Assembly: GCA_028829895.1 (NCBI GenBank)
Contig: CM054180.1
Coordinates: 100,068,635 to 100,132,634 of the forward strand
DNA from: Sinotaia quadrata
Taxonomy: Eukaryota > Mollusca > Gastropoda > Architaenioglossa > Viviparidae
Length of the DNA: 64,000 bases
Direction of reading: 5' to 3'
The notes below the pieces were generated by a model that ran no database searches, was not told the DNA's origin, and worked only from the letters and a program-made list of their open reading frames with translations. Shown in pieces: positions 25,027 to 36,704 of the stretch. The translations under genes were made by a program, and so were the position numbers. Each line of letters starts with the position of its first letter. Position 1 is the first letter of the stretch.

Positions 25027-26129
25027 CTGCAATATATTGTTCACTGTACAGCTCAAAGATACTTATTTACTACACAAGCTCGATTGCGAAAAGGAAGACA
25101 GAATGAAAAACTGAAGTCATGAATAAATAATGAAACAATGAATGCACGAATAAATGTTTGAATTAATCTTGACTTCTTTCTTACAACTTGGACTAGTTGA
25201 GAGAGAGAGAGAGAGAGGGAGGGAGGGGTGGGGCTTAAAAATAGCCCTACAATTCTCTCTTACCCCTCAGAACCTCATTCTGGTTGTAATTGTAATTTAT
25301 TAAATAATAAATTAGCATAGTTTCAAAACTCGCGGACGATTTCAGCAGTACTCATTCTGACATACTTTTATCCTTTGTGATTAACTCCCCTCCCCACAAA
25401 AAACTCACGCTCTCTGTCTCTTGTTTCTTCCTTTGTCACTTATAGGCTTTCTGATTCCCGCCTTCGCTTATGATTCAGCGTAATCCCCCTCCCTCCCCAA
25501 ACACTAAGACATTTCTATCTCCTCTTGTTGACTAAGCATATATTTCTCTTGCATTTCTCTTAGGTCATGGCGACTCTTGTTTTATTTGACTGAGAAGGCT
25601 CACGATAACTACTTAAGAACATGACATAAAATAAAACAGCCACACACAATGAATTAATTTGCTGGATTTAAAAAAGAACAACTTCGTTAGATACTTTAAA
25701 AACGACTCATCGTCACGTCTGAAGATTAAGACTATTTCTAAAATTTTATTTACATATATATAGAGTACTCTCTCTAAGGCGTGAAGTGAATGTTTCAGAT
25801 TTGAAAATAATAATTTACAGCATTACTGCTTGGAGAAGAAATTGAATATATTTGAATTAAAAAATATATCAACTGAAAGAAGCAACTCTTAGAAATAAAA
25901 TAAAATTAAATTCGTGCGATTTGTTTTAAAAATTAAAAACCAAGAGAACCGTAAGCAGGATGTTTCTATTTCTACTATTTTTTGCAGTTGTTGAAATTTT
26001 ACTCTCGAGTATCTAAATTGTACCGAACGCGCCACCTGTAACTTCGCTTTCTGCGGCTGAGTAAAGTAACACCCGGAATTAGGCCACTTAGAAAAAAGAA
26101 GAAAAATAAAAAGTCGATTTTCTCTAAAT
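25027..26129. other. unassigned stretch
   Basis: Contains a GA run at about 25200-25230. No gene recognised. Confidence 0.5.
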
Positions 26130-26760
26130 AGGTCACAGATACACGCTTGTTTTTTTACTTTCAGTGTCTTTTGGGTCTTGTCAACATTCTCTCCCCTTAT
26201 CCTGTCCCTTTCTTGGCTTTTTATTTTTGCATTAAATTTTTAGTTTCAGGTTGTGGAATTTTGTTCTTTTTCTGCCAATGTCATCTTTGTTTATTTCTTT
26301 TCTTTACATCATTGGGCCTCAGCGGAACAGTATTGCTATTATATTTGACTTTCTTGGTCGTCTTACATTTCTCACTTAGAAAAAAAAAGCTTGTTTACAA
26401 ATTGTCTCCTTTAAGGTCAGTCAACGTTCTGCACCATTGCAATGTTATAGTTTTTCTAGATCAGTTTTTTTCTGACACCTCTAATGTCCTTGCGTTTTGT
26501 TTTATTCTAGGTCAGTCTTTGTTTCTCACTCTTACAGTGTTTATTTTTTCTAGGTCAGCCCTTGCTTACACTTTTACTATCGTTTTGCTATTTTTTTTTC
26601 TGCGTCTATCTTTTATTCTCACTGAATGTTTTAATTTTTCTAATTAGTATTTGCTTATATTTCTACTGCAGTTTCTTTTTTTTTTTTTTAATGCAAGTCT
26701 TCGTTTAAACTTCAACAGTTGTTTATTTTCCTCTAGGTCAGTCTTTGTTCCACACATTTA
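26130..26760. repeat. T-rich old tandem repeat
   Basis: Diverged units carrying TTTTTTCTAGGTCAGTCTTT and CTCACTTTTACAGTG words at about 70-bp spacing. The 166-codon hydrophobic + strand ORF over it is explained by T-richness. Confidence 0.6.
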
Positions 26761-27875
26761 ATGTTCTAGGAATCTAGGGCAAGAGAATAGTTTTATTGTG
26801 TGTGTGTCTCCCTTTTAAAATCTCAGTAATAAGATCATAATTTTTGGTGCTTTCAGAATAAATTCAGGGAAGTTACTGTCTTTATTGCAAACAAATCGAT
26901 GTTTGAAAGTAGAATAATATTATTTTCTGAATTTAATAGGTTTAAAAATATTAAATTAAAACGAATACCACCCTCAAAACAACCATTGTCGTATTTCACA
27001 ACCCTCTCCCCGCCCCACACAAAAACAAAATCATACGAAACCAAAAACAACTGTAGATGAGAACAAAGTGAGGAAGAAATAAAAAATATGTCTGAGTTGT
27101 TATTATTCTTGATAAAACATAGCACTTGTAAAAGAAATTAAGAAAAAGCTTTAAATTTCTTGTTTGTGTCTAAAATTGAATTATCTAGGCAATAAAACAC
27201 GATGTCTAGGCTTCAACGACTGTAACGATTCAACAAACATTTGAACTCGTTCGGAATGTAACACGATTCGCAGTAACGCAAGTGACTGAAAACGAGAAGA
27301 CCACCCCTATCATCCAGTCTCTACTTAGAGGCTTACCTTTGTGCAAATATAAACTTGTCACTGGCATTGTGAAGGAGCAGTCAACCAGAACGGAAACACT
27401 ACTATAAGAAATTTCTCCACGTCGTTCCACTTCCTCTCTTTTCCAGTCTGTCTTTCTGTTTCTTTCTTCCTTCTGTCTTTCTGTTTCTTTCTTCCTTCTG
27501 TCTTTCTGTTTCTTTCTTCCTTCTGTCTTTCCGTTTTTTTTATAAAAAAAATATCTTCTGTTATTTTAAGTCAACTGTCAAACTCGTAACTGCGAATTTT
27601 CCAGCGCGTCGCACCTCGACACTAAATTGAAAGTGCATCGGTTTCTTGGACTATTCTTGGAGAATATTTCTAGAGTGAAATTGTGGTCTGCTGATTCGAG
27701 GAAACCGGAAAACAAATGTCTGAACATAACTCTGCCAATTGACAGTCAGCAAGTATTCTGGCCAGCACGTGCGTCTGCCTAAAGATGTAAATCGATTGTG
27801 CATTTGATCGAAGCTGTCAACAAGCTGCAGTTGTCCCACCTCCTCCCCCCTCTCCATTTTGTTTGCCGTATTGAG

Positions 27876-27918
<43 letters not shown>

Positions 27919-28528
27919 ATAGTTGGTGCGCCATCATTACAGACTTCATCAGTCATAGGAGTAAGAAATTTACAATAAGATTGAAAAATTGTGTGGTATG
28001 TTAGTGCGTGCGTGTGTGTATGTGAGAGAGAGAAAGAGAGAAAGGGGTGTCACGGAGAGTAGGGGAGGGTGGAGATAGGCACGTGGATTGGTGTAACTGT
28101 ACACTCTACCTGTGCTTTCTTTTGGAGTAACCAATCTGTGTCTTTCATCCCACACTGCACACACCCTTGTTACTCATGGTCTATTTCTCTATTACCGGCA
28201 GTCAATGTATTCCAGAAAGAAAGAGAAAAAAAAACCCCACTACCACCACCACCAACACAACATAATGTGGGCGTGGTCAAACAGGTAGCCGTAGCCGAGA
28301 CAGACGGCAATGCGCGGCGAAAGCGCGCGTAATTTTTCTCGGATGATTGGAGGAGTGAAGTCCCGCCAGGCGTAGCGTATGATAGGCACGTGGCAAAAGT
28401 AATCTCCTCATAGTGCAGGTAAAGAAATACAGGGATCCAAAGGCTGAGGCTTGGCGAGAAGAGTAGATACACTGGTAGAAAAATTGACGTAATCTCTGTT
28501 TCTCTGTCTCTGCATCTCTAACTTTATG
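26761..28528. other. unassigned stretch with small repeats
   Basis: Holds a 25-bp repeat at about 27448-27535 (TCTGTCTTTCTGTTTCTTTC plus TTCCT), a TG run at 27885-27918, and a strong minus-strand donor-like CACAAAG|GTAAGC at 27337. A possible exon of about 67 bases runs from there to about 27403, but its phases (2 to 1) fit no neighbouring candidate. 28260-28400 is locally rich in CpG. Confidence 0.4.
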
Positions 28529-28536
28529 TGACGTCA
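28529..28536. promoter_or_regulatory. consensus CRE palindrome
   Basis: TGACGTCA, the canonical CREB/ATF palindrome, sits just downstream of a CpG-containing patch and just before family-1 copy A. An 8-bp match can arise by chance in 64 kb; function is not shown. Confidence 0.3.
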
Positions 28537-28554
28537 GCGCCATCTAGTTAATGG

Positions 28555-29870
28555 TTATGATTATTAATTAATGATCCATAACTAATTACAAGTGATGATA
28601 ATCTTAATTTATGTTATTAATAATTCAACAGCAGACACCACTCGTCTCTCTCACTTGGCGGATATGCGGGCTGTAAACATTTTCTCTCTTTCACAACATC
28701 AAACACATTTACCGTCACAGATATTCCCATAGGTGGAAAACTACTTATCAAAGGGGAAGACAAATCCGTCTTTAATCTATATTTAGTGAGCCCCCATCCA
28801 CTCACTGTCTTTCCAACATATGGTTATCAATATGTGTAAGAAGATCAATAAATTTAACAATAAATTTATTAAATCAACAATCAAATATATATAATATAAT
28901 CAAAGAGCATTGACATTTACATTGCTTCCCAAGAATGTTTGATTAATGCTGGACAATCATTCAGTTTATCCTAGTACAGACATAAGCAGTTAGTAAAATA
29001 AATATATAATCAAGTTCATGGATGTCATCATGGAAATGAGAGTGGAGTTTTAGAGAAATAGTTAAAGTCAATGCACATAACCTGTTCAAAGATGGCAGCT
29101 GTCACTGACACATGTTTCACAATCACGAGGTTTGCAACAAGTCACTGCCTTTCATATCTAGGTGAGGTCCCACATGTCCCTTCTAGAGGCACATTACACA
29201 CATGTTCCATAATCTTAAATGCACTCTCCAAGCATACCAAATATTATTGTCCTGAATTTCACATGCACTATCAAGCACATCAGGAGGAATATTCTCAAAG
29301 TTTTATGTGCATTTACTCAACACATAACAAGGAATGTTAACAATGATCTTCATGAATTCTTGAGACCAAACTCAGGCCACAATTCTCCACCTTATTGGTT
29401 CTTGAATGGAATTCACAGGAATAAACTTACAGCAACACAATTTACTGATAAGTTGACAACAATGCTGGATACATACACCAACGTATTCAAGTAGAGTACA
29501 GTAGTTACTGTAGCATGAAGTGACAACCAAAAGGCTTGCTCTGCAAAATTCAAATTAAGGCAGCACTAAATTGCAGGCATATTCCGTCTTAAACACCTTT
29601 CTCTCTTAGAAACATTCTAAAATTACAAATCCTGCAACAAGTTTGGTAACCCAATACACACAGTATAAGAAACATAGATTGCTCAAAATTCACAATTATA
29701 ATATCCAATGGAATCAAATTAGTGAATACAGAAATAATGGATCAGTTACATAAAGCATTCTCCAATTCAAATAATAGATCAACAGCAAACATGTATGAAA
29801 TATTTCAAGGTCTATTCTTTCTTTATCAGTTAACGTACCATAAGCTAATGATCGCCTTTATGACCAAACT
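28555..29870 (+). mobile_element. interspersed family 1, copy A (+)
   Basis: Its first 210 bases match copy B (22714-22935). Bases 28767-28890 match 32345-32478 read on the minus strand (TTTAATCTATATTTAGTGAG, CCCCCATCCAC, AATAAATTTAACAATAAATT). Weaker matches to copy C continue inside, for example ATGAAATATTTCAAGGTCTA then TTCTTTCTTTATCAG...AAGCTAATGATCGCC near 29798-29860. No transposase or reverse transcriptase motif is seen. Confidence 0.7.
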
Positions 29871-30337
29871 CAATTACAGGGAAAAAAAATAAATGGTGAA
29901 AGGAGAGAATATGCCTTAGCAATACAATGACTGTCAAATGATTAACAATTTCAGTTATATATGTAAAATCGATTAGTATATAAACGAATGATAGAGCGCG
30001 AAATCAACAAATGCTGTAAGAGCTCTTTAAGCAATATTCATTCCCTCCATCCCTCCCTCCATCACTCACTTATACACTCACTCACTGAGTCCAGCCAGCA
30101 ATTTTTAAATGTGTACAGCTAACGAGTTTCAACTCATTGCTTTCTCATCGGATAACTTAAATGAGAATTACAAATGTAGTCGGCTTCCTCTTCACATCAC
30201 TCTTGTGAGAATTACGCGTGTTTATACATGTACTTTGCACTTAAAATTTAAGCGAAATAAAATGGAGAGATTGTTATATGTTAATGACCTCTTCGACAAC
30301 AGACCAAGCATGGACATGAGTCAATTTGCGGGACCCG

Positions 30338-30349
30338 GAGTTCGATCCC
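30338..30349 (+). promoter_or_regulatory. tRNA-type B-box-like motif
   Basis: GAGTTCGATCCC matches the Pol III B box (GGTTCGANTCC) at most positions, in the arm spacer. No matching A box or cloverleaf is evident, so this may be the remnant of a SINE head. Confidence 0.3.
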
Positions 30350-30499
30350 CTGCAGTGAAACACAGCGAACAAGTGACTCTTAATCGCTCCCTAGCTCAAG
30401 GTGGTGGACAATCAGTCTTTTTGGTGGATGGATGGTAAAGCTGTGCTACTAGATGAGAAAAATATTGTTGTGACAATTCTCAACAATACCTTCGCTCTC

Positions 30500-30507
30500 T
30501 CTCTTTC

Positions 30508-30565
<58 letters not shown>

Positions 30566-30645
30566 ACACACATACACACACACACACACAGACACAGACA
30601 CAGACACAGACACAGACACAGACACACACACACACACACACACAC
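30500..30645. repeat. CT/CA/CAGACA compound microsatellite
   Basis: CTCTCTCTTTCTCTTT, about 50 bases of CA, (CAGACA)5, then CA. Confidence 0.97.
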
Positions 30646-30829
30646 AGTGGGAATGGATCACGTCCTTTGCAGCAAATTCGAGCTATTCAGGGATATCTAC
30701 CAAGGAAGGTGAAGGTGAATTCTGTACTAATGGTGTTCAAAGAATAGAAAATACGAAGACCAAGAAGTGGCTAAAGTCAGACACATCTATATACCGTTGT
30801 CATAATTGACTACATTCTGCTAATAATTC

Positions 30830-31118
30830 AGCCCTGTGTTTATTCACATTTAATAATCCAGCTATGTTTTTATTCACAATTAATAATCGAGCTATGTGTT
30901 TATTAACAGTTTATAATGCAGCCATGCGTTTATTCACAGTTATTAATCTAGCTATGTGTTTATTCACAGTTCACAATGTAGCTATGTGTTCATTCACAGT
31001 TAATAATCTAGCTACGTGTTTATTTTCAGTGTTACTAATCTAACTATTTGTTTATTTACAGTGTTAATAATTAATCTAACTATTTGTTTATTGACTATGT
31101 GCTTATTCATTTAATAAA
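30830..31118. repeat. diverged ~30-bp tandem repeat
   Basis: Recurring AATCTAGCTATGTGTTTATT plus CACAGTT, about 9 units. Confidence 0.85.
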
Positions 31119-31121
31119 TGC

Positions 31122-32478
31122 AGTGTGGCAGAGTAAATTTGCCTATCCCTATTTTTAGACTTAGTTGTTATATAAATTGTTAAATTGTCGACGTGACCCG
31201 AGTTTGGGCACTCCTTATAATGGTATTTTTGTAAGTGTCAGAATTGGAGTAAAGTCGAGTTGAGAATATGCTAGAAATTGCTGATGCAATGCAAACCAGT
31301 TGCAACTGGATGAGTAGTTTTTATTATCCAATGGTTAAGATTTATGATAACAAGACCAGGCAATAGGCTGAGATCAAAAACTTTATCTGCTATAGAAAAT
31401 TCTATTGTCTATTCACTTGAAATTGGTGTGGCAAGAAGTCTGGTCTTAAATGGCGGTTGTTAGCTTAATGGTGAGTTAAATGACTGGTTGAGAGAGAATG
31501 GACTTTGAAATAATTCATTACTATTGATATGTTATACTTGCGTTTTACATAGAGATGTATTATATAAGTAGACTATTATTTCTACAAATTGTGAACTGTA
31601 ATGCTTATATATAGTATGCTAAACACTTGACATTGTTTCTAGTGAACACACTAGTAAAAGTATTATGCTGTGTGCATGTATCAGGCTAATAAATACTGTT
31701 GCAGAAACTGTAAGTTGAGATTGAATGTAAGAAATAATAGAGTTAAAAAAGGAAAACACTGGAAACTTAGGTTTATTTCCTGATTATATTTTTACCGGGA
31801 AAAGCAGCCTTTCCTTGTTTTGAATCTCCTGATTCACTGATTACAGACTGCTACAACTGTAATAGGCCCGAGAGGTGTGTGCCACAGTGTTTAAGTGAGA
31901 GGAATACACTGCACTCCGTTGATGTATGTTGGCAAGGTATGCTGACTACATCGAGCAATTTCAGGTACAAGGAGGTTACTGAAAATTGCTATAATTGTTA
32001 TTCTGCTTGAGGGAGCTATTATGGCAGAGTGCCAGATTAGCCTCGAGAGAATAGTAGCAAATCAGGTTCTACAACATGAGGAGGGAAACACGTGGATTTG
32101 ACGTGAACAATAACTTGTGACTTTGTTACAAAAGCCTGCAAGGAGTATTGTGACAGTGCCTAAACCAGGTTACATTGAAACTATTATCGTTTATCTCTAA
32201 TAACTCTGATCTTTCTTGTGATTCGTATTGACACTAATCTATTGAATTGTGTGTTAGGATATAAGACTGTGTAGATATTTAAATTAATGGAATGTGGTTT
32301 CACAGAAATATTGATGTCAAGTAATCGTTTTCATTGTATTTGTTATATGTATATTTGATTGTTGATTTAAAAATTTATTGTTAAATTTATTGACCTTCTT
32401 ACACAATTTGATAACCTTATTTTGGAGAAGATAGTGGTGGATGGGGGCTCGCTAAATATAGATTAAAGACAGATTTGT
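31122..32478 (-). mobile_element. interspersed family 1, copy C (-)
   Basis: Read on the minus strand it begins TGTCTTTAATCTATATTTAG with GCGAGCCCCCATCCACCAC, as in copy A, and runs through every landmark of copy D to CAAATTTACTCTGCCA. It gives the longest view of the family (about 1.36 kb). There are stops in all frames and no domain. Left of it lies a minisatellite, right of it another (32490-32960). Confidence 0.75.
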
Positions 32479-32489
32479 TGACAAGAAAT

Positions 32490-32960
32490 GGCGCTTTCTA
32501 TAGTGTAGACAATAAATGTCCATCTGCTATAGCGTAGAAATGCTGCAATCCTATAGCGCAAACAAGAAATGTCATCTGCTGTAGCAATGTTGTAATACTA
32601 TAGCGTGGAGAAGAAATGTCACTTGCTATATCGTAGAAATGCTGTAATACTATAGTATAAACAAGAAATGTCATCTGCTATAGAGTAGAAATATTATAAT
32701 ACTATAGAGTAGACGGGACATGTCATCTGCTGTAGCGTATAAATGCTGTAATACTATAGCGTAGACAGGAAATGTCATCTGATATAGCGTATAAATGCTG
32801 TGTGCTATAGCGAAAGACTATAATTAATGTCATTTGCTGTAGCATAGACATTCTGTATGCTATAGCGTGGGCAATAAATGTCATTTGCTACACCGTAGAT
32901 ATGCTGTATACTATATCGTAGACAAGAAATGCCATTTGCTATTGCAATAATACCAGCAGC
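32490..32960. repeat. diverged ~54-bp tandem repeat, ~9 copies
   Basis: Unit TATAGCGTAGACAAGAAATG plus TCATCTGCTATAGCGTAGAAATGCTGTAATAC, with many substitutions. Confidence 0.9.
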
Positions 32961-33604
32961 AACAAAAGCTTCACAATCTTTTTCACACAGAAAATAAATA
33001 AGTAAAATAAATAAGCGAGTGAGATTCACTTACGAAACAATTTGTCCTATTTTAAAATGATTTTTGAGAAAAGTGATCTTATTTAATTTGTTCTCATTTG
33101 TGGAAGTAAATGACTCTTTCGCTTTAGTTAACGAAGACATTCCTTGTTACTGTGTGCTAATGACCTAGTGTAGGACTCTTGTTTTGCAATGTTGTTACTC
33201 TGTCCCCCCCCTCCTACTTCCCGATTCAATATTGACTTTTGTTGTCAGGGTAGTTACTTTGCTTTTCGTCCCTTTTCTTTATCTCCTTTTTCAGTCTAGG
33301 TGACTGGGTCAGTCACCTAATCTCATTTCGACTTTGTCCCATTTCACCCTTGAGCACATCCATTCGTTGTGTTAAATACAAACATTAAACTTTGTTCATG
33401 GTATTTTTAGTTATTCTAAGTGTTATTTAAAACTGCACCTTGTTTATTTACGGGTTAAAATAACCTAAACATGCTTTCTTTGAATATGGGCAGACAGAGA
33501 ACTCCATGCAGAAATCAAGTATAACATGGATTCTAAAATCTAAAACTATTTTTAGGTTTTATTTGGGGGGTGGGTGGGTGGGGGCGACGCTTCCTGTTTA
33601 TGCC
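32961..33604. other. unassigned stretch
   Basis: A GTAAGT donor-like site near 33034 (minus) has no open, GC-richer island upstream. Nothing else recognised. Confidence 0.45.
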
Positions 33605-33767
33605 GATTTTGCGCCAGAGTGTGGAGGTGTGCGGTAAGATTGGGGGTTAACGGTATGTTTCACCTGCTACTGGGTTTATCTGACTTTTTATTTATGGATT
33701 AATTTTATTTATTTCAATTTTAGTTGATGTGAAACTGTTGATTATTTTATTTTACTTGTTTTCGCAT

Positions 33768-34307
33768 TCATTTAGAATTATTATTGTTATTGTTGTTAGT
33801 GTAATCGGAGAAAATCTTGTTTATTAGCTCGTTACAGGGATACCTGTAATTAGATGGATAGCCGTCGTTACAGGGATAGCTGTAATTAAATGGATTGCCG
33901 TCGTTACAGGGATAGCTGTAATTAAATGGATTGCCGTCGTTACAGGGATAGCTGTAATTAAATGGATTGCCGTCGAAACAGGGATAGCTGTAATTAAATG
34001 GATTGCCGTCGTTACAGGGATAGCTGTAATTAAATGGATTGCCGTCGTTACAGGGATAGCTGTAATTAAATGGATTGCCGTCGTTACAGGGATAGTTGTA
34101 ATTAAATGGATTGCCGTCGCTACAGGGATAACTGTAATTAAATGGATTGCCGTCGTTACAGGGATAGCTGTAATTAAATGGATTGCCGTCGCTACAGGGA
34201 TAGCTGTAATTAAATGGATTGCCGTCGTTACAGGGATAGCCGTAATTAGATGGATTGCCGTCGCTATAGGGATAGCCGGAATGCACCGCAGTGTAAATGG
34301 GTTCCAC
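33768..34307 (-). other. repetitive 179-codon ORF over the 36-bp array
   Basis: An uninterrupted minus-strand frame made of a 12-residue repeat (NPFNYSYPCNDG, about 13 copies, one Cys and one Asp-Gly each) with an N-rich tail. There is no signal peptide or membrane segment at the Met. The unit is 36 bp, a multiple of three, and it lies within a transposon-like copy, so the frame is most simply a by-product. A real repeat protein cannot be ruled out without transcripts. Confidence 0.3.
33838..34290. repeat. 36-bp minisatellite, ~13 copies
   Basis: Unit GCCGTCGTTACAGGGATAGC plus TGTAATTAAATGGATT. First and last units are diverged, as expected of array edges. In the homologous copy F the corresponding place (about 36390-36420) has one unit only. 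Confidence 0.97.
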
Positions 34308-34450
34308 TCCTCGTCTAGGAATTATTTACTATTAGTCTTTTTGTGCAGTGAGTGTACAAATATAATTAAAAAAATCTACTCAGACACTAACGCCAGCACT
34401 GCCAAAGGGTGTGTGGGTGCGCGCGCAAATGTGTGTGTGTGTGTGTATGT

Positions 34451-34752
34451 GTCTGGGAAAATTCTTGATTTTTATTATGTTTTAGATGTTTTCTTTCTTA
34501 AAAACTTAATCCCTGTTTTTCTTTTCTTTTTACTTAATCCCGTTTCCATTTGTCTACTAACAGTTTACGGTGAGAAGGATTTTGACCTGTATCTATTTTA
34601 ACATGATGATTTTTCGGAATGGCTTAAAATTTAAGGTCTGTTTTAACAGACATTTTTCGATACTTATGTGTATTAGTTTCTAACCACTCTCGCTTATTGC
34701 GCTGACGTTGGACGTAACAAGTGGAATTTAATAGGCAGCTTCGAGTGATAGA
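34451..34752. other. unassigned stretch
   Basis: T-rich, no gene recognised. Confidence 0.45.
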
Positions 34753-35107
34753 ACCTGAGTGCTAAATAATTCTAGAATGGAGTTAAAGGGCTGCAGAAAG
34801 CAGTCTGGATATAACAAAGTACGACCTGAGTGCTAAGTAGTTCTAGAATGGAGTTAAAGGGCTGCAGAAAGCAGTCTGGATATAACAAAGTACGACCTGA
34901 GTGCTAAGTAGTTCTAGAATGGAGTTAAAGGGCTGCAGAAAGCAGTCTGGATATAACAAAGTACGACCTGAGTGCTAAGTAGTTCTAGAATGGAGTTAAA
35001 GGGCTGCAGAAAGCAGTCTGGAGATAACAAAGTACGACCTGAGTGCTAAGTAGTTCTAGAATGGAGTTAAAGGGCTGCAGAAAGCAGTCTGGAGATAACA
35101 AAGTACG
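34753..35107. repeat. 71-bp minisatellite, 5 copies
   Basis: Unit ACCTGAGTGCTAAGTAGTTC plus TAGAATGGAGTTAAAGGGCTGCAGAAAGC and a tail. Starts at 34753, 34824, 34895, 34966 and 35037. The last two copies share GGAGATAAC instead of GGATATAAC. Confidence 0.98.
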
Positions 35108-35492
35108 ACAACATTACAACACAATCAAGGCTTTCAGTTTGGCTCCCCAGACTTTCTTCATTAAGATGATATCTCTATTTGGTGCTGTAACAGTTATTGA
35201 TGTATTACGACCAGTGGTGATTGTCTTAAAACGTAAGAATTTAAACATAGTTTTAAGACTTTTTCACTTTCGTCTATTTGTAAATGTTGTAATTTTTAAA
35301 AAAAGTGTTTGGTCTCTTCTGGAATATAATAGCTTTGATCTTAATAGCTGTTATTTTAAAACCATGTTCAGTAAACCATTTCGATATTCTGCTAAGACTT
35401 GATTAGATGTGCGTGCGTGCGTGCGTGTGTGTGCGCGCGCGCCTTTAGTAACCGTTTGTCTTTGTTCTTCGTAGGTGGTTAACGTTCCCAGA
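35108..35492. other. unassigned stretch
   Basis: The 119-codon + strand ORF beginning in the 71-bp array (35043-35402) has no motif and is probably chance. A GCGTGCGTGCG/GCGCGCGC patch lies at 35410-35443. Confidence 0.5.
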
Positions 35493-35995
35493 GGAATGTA
35501 ATCAGTATTTTTATCAAGAATACTAGGAATGTAATCAGTATTTTTATCAAGAATACTAGGAATGTAATCAGTATTTTTATCAAGAATACTAGGAATGTAA
35601 TCAGTATTTTTATCAAGAATACTAGGAATGTAATCAGTATTTTTATCAAGAATACTAGGAATGTAATCAGTATTTTTATCAAGAATACTAGGAATGTAAT
35701 CAGTATTTTTATCAAGAATACTAGGAATGTAATCAGTATTTTTATCAAGAATACTAGGAATGTAATCAGTATTTTTATCAAGAATACTAGGAATGTAATC
35801 AGTATTTTTATCAAGAATACTAGGAATGTAATCAGTATTTTTATCAAGAATACTAGGAATGTAATCAGTATTTTTATCAAGAATACTAGGAATGTAATCA
35901 GTATTTTTATCAAGAATACTAGGAATGTAATCAGTATTTTTATCAAGAATACTAGAAATGTAATCAGCATTTTTATCAAGAATTCTAGAAATGTA
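35493..35995. repeat. 33-bp minisatellite, ~15 copies
   Basis: Unit AGGAATGTAATCAGTATTTT plus TATCAAGAATACT. Units are almost identical except the three at the right edge. The period gives a minus-strand 11-residue repeat (NTDYIPSILDK) over 220 codons and a second open frame, both best read as artefacts. Confidence 0.98.
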
Positions 35996-36179
35996 AACAG
36001 TACTTTTTTTCAAGAGTACTAAGACTTTATTTAATTTGGAAACCTTTATTACGTTGAACTGTACACGACACCAAGAAATAGCTTGTACCTATAGATCAGT
36101 GGAAAACCTCTTACACTGGAACATTTCTTTAAAAATGTACTTTGGCTAGATTACAAAGGCATAAGTTAACTAAAATATC

Positions 36180-36212
36180 AGCATTCCGACAACTATACCA
36201 GGAACCACACAA

Positions 36213-36247
<35 letters not shown>

Positions 36248-36635
36248 CACTCAAGTATCCTTGACAGCATTGGCATGAGGGTCTGAGTAGGTTAAACAAA
36301 TTGATATTTGTACACACTCCACAAAATATAAAATTGAAAACCTCCCCAGACAAAGGAGTGTGACTCATTTGATTTACGGTGAATGACGGCGACTTGAGTA
36401 TCCGCTTTACAGTGAACTAAGAAATAAGTCTTACCGATTCTACAAAATAATAATAATAATTTTAAATGATACCAAAAATCCAAGTAAAATAAAAATAATC
36501 AACAGCTTTACATCAATCAAAATTAAAATAAATAAATCCACAAATAAAAAATCAAACAAGTGAAACGTACTGTAACCCCGTCCCCTCAATCTTACCGCAC
36601 ACCCTCCACCCTATCCTCTGGTGCGTGACGGGAGG
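36180..36635 (-). mobile_element. interspersed family 2, copy F (-)
   Basis: The unexpanded partner of copy E in inverted orientation. Its inner end contains the CA-rich patch matching the TG-rich patch of E (34430-34450). No coding capacity seen. Confidence 0.75.
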
Positions 36636-36704
36636 ATTCTTACAAAGGAATTCAATTCGAATATGATATTCGAGTTTCGGATGTGGGTCAGAAGTTCGTG
36701 ACAA

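Larger units (their letters stand above)
29871..31121. other. spacer between inverted family-1 copies
   Basis: Unique sequence to about 30480, then CT/CA/CAGACA simple sequence (30500-30645), then a diverged tandem repeat (30830-31118) of TAATCTAGCTATGTGTTTAT plus TCACAGT. Confidence 0.7.
33605..34450 (+). mobile_element. interspersed family 2, copy E (+), with array inside
   Basis: Homologous to 36180-36635 read on the minus strand. Shared blocks in order: GTGTGCGGTAAGATTG, GTTTCAC, TTTTTTATTTATGGATTAAT, GATGTGAAACTGTTGATTAT, ATCATTTAGAATTATTATTG, then, after the minisatellite, CACTCCT.GTCT, GTGAGTGTACAAATAT and CTACTCAGAC. Copy E differs from F by the 36-bp array in its middle. Confidence 0.75.

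Noticed and set aside
26147..26647. 166-codon hydrophobic + strand ORF resembling a membrane protein
   Set aside because: The region is T-rich decayed tandem repeat; Phe/Leu/Val content follows from composition, and no start context, domain or splice border is seen.
27337..27403. Possible minus-strand exon with strong GTAAGC donor
   Set aside because: Phases 2 to 1 fit no neighbouring candidate, the acceptor is weak and the frame is open well beyond the island.
35351..36013. 220-codon minus-strand ORF of NTDYIPSILDK repeats
   Set aside because: Fully explained by a 33-bp array; a second frame of the same strand is also open over the array.
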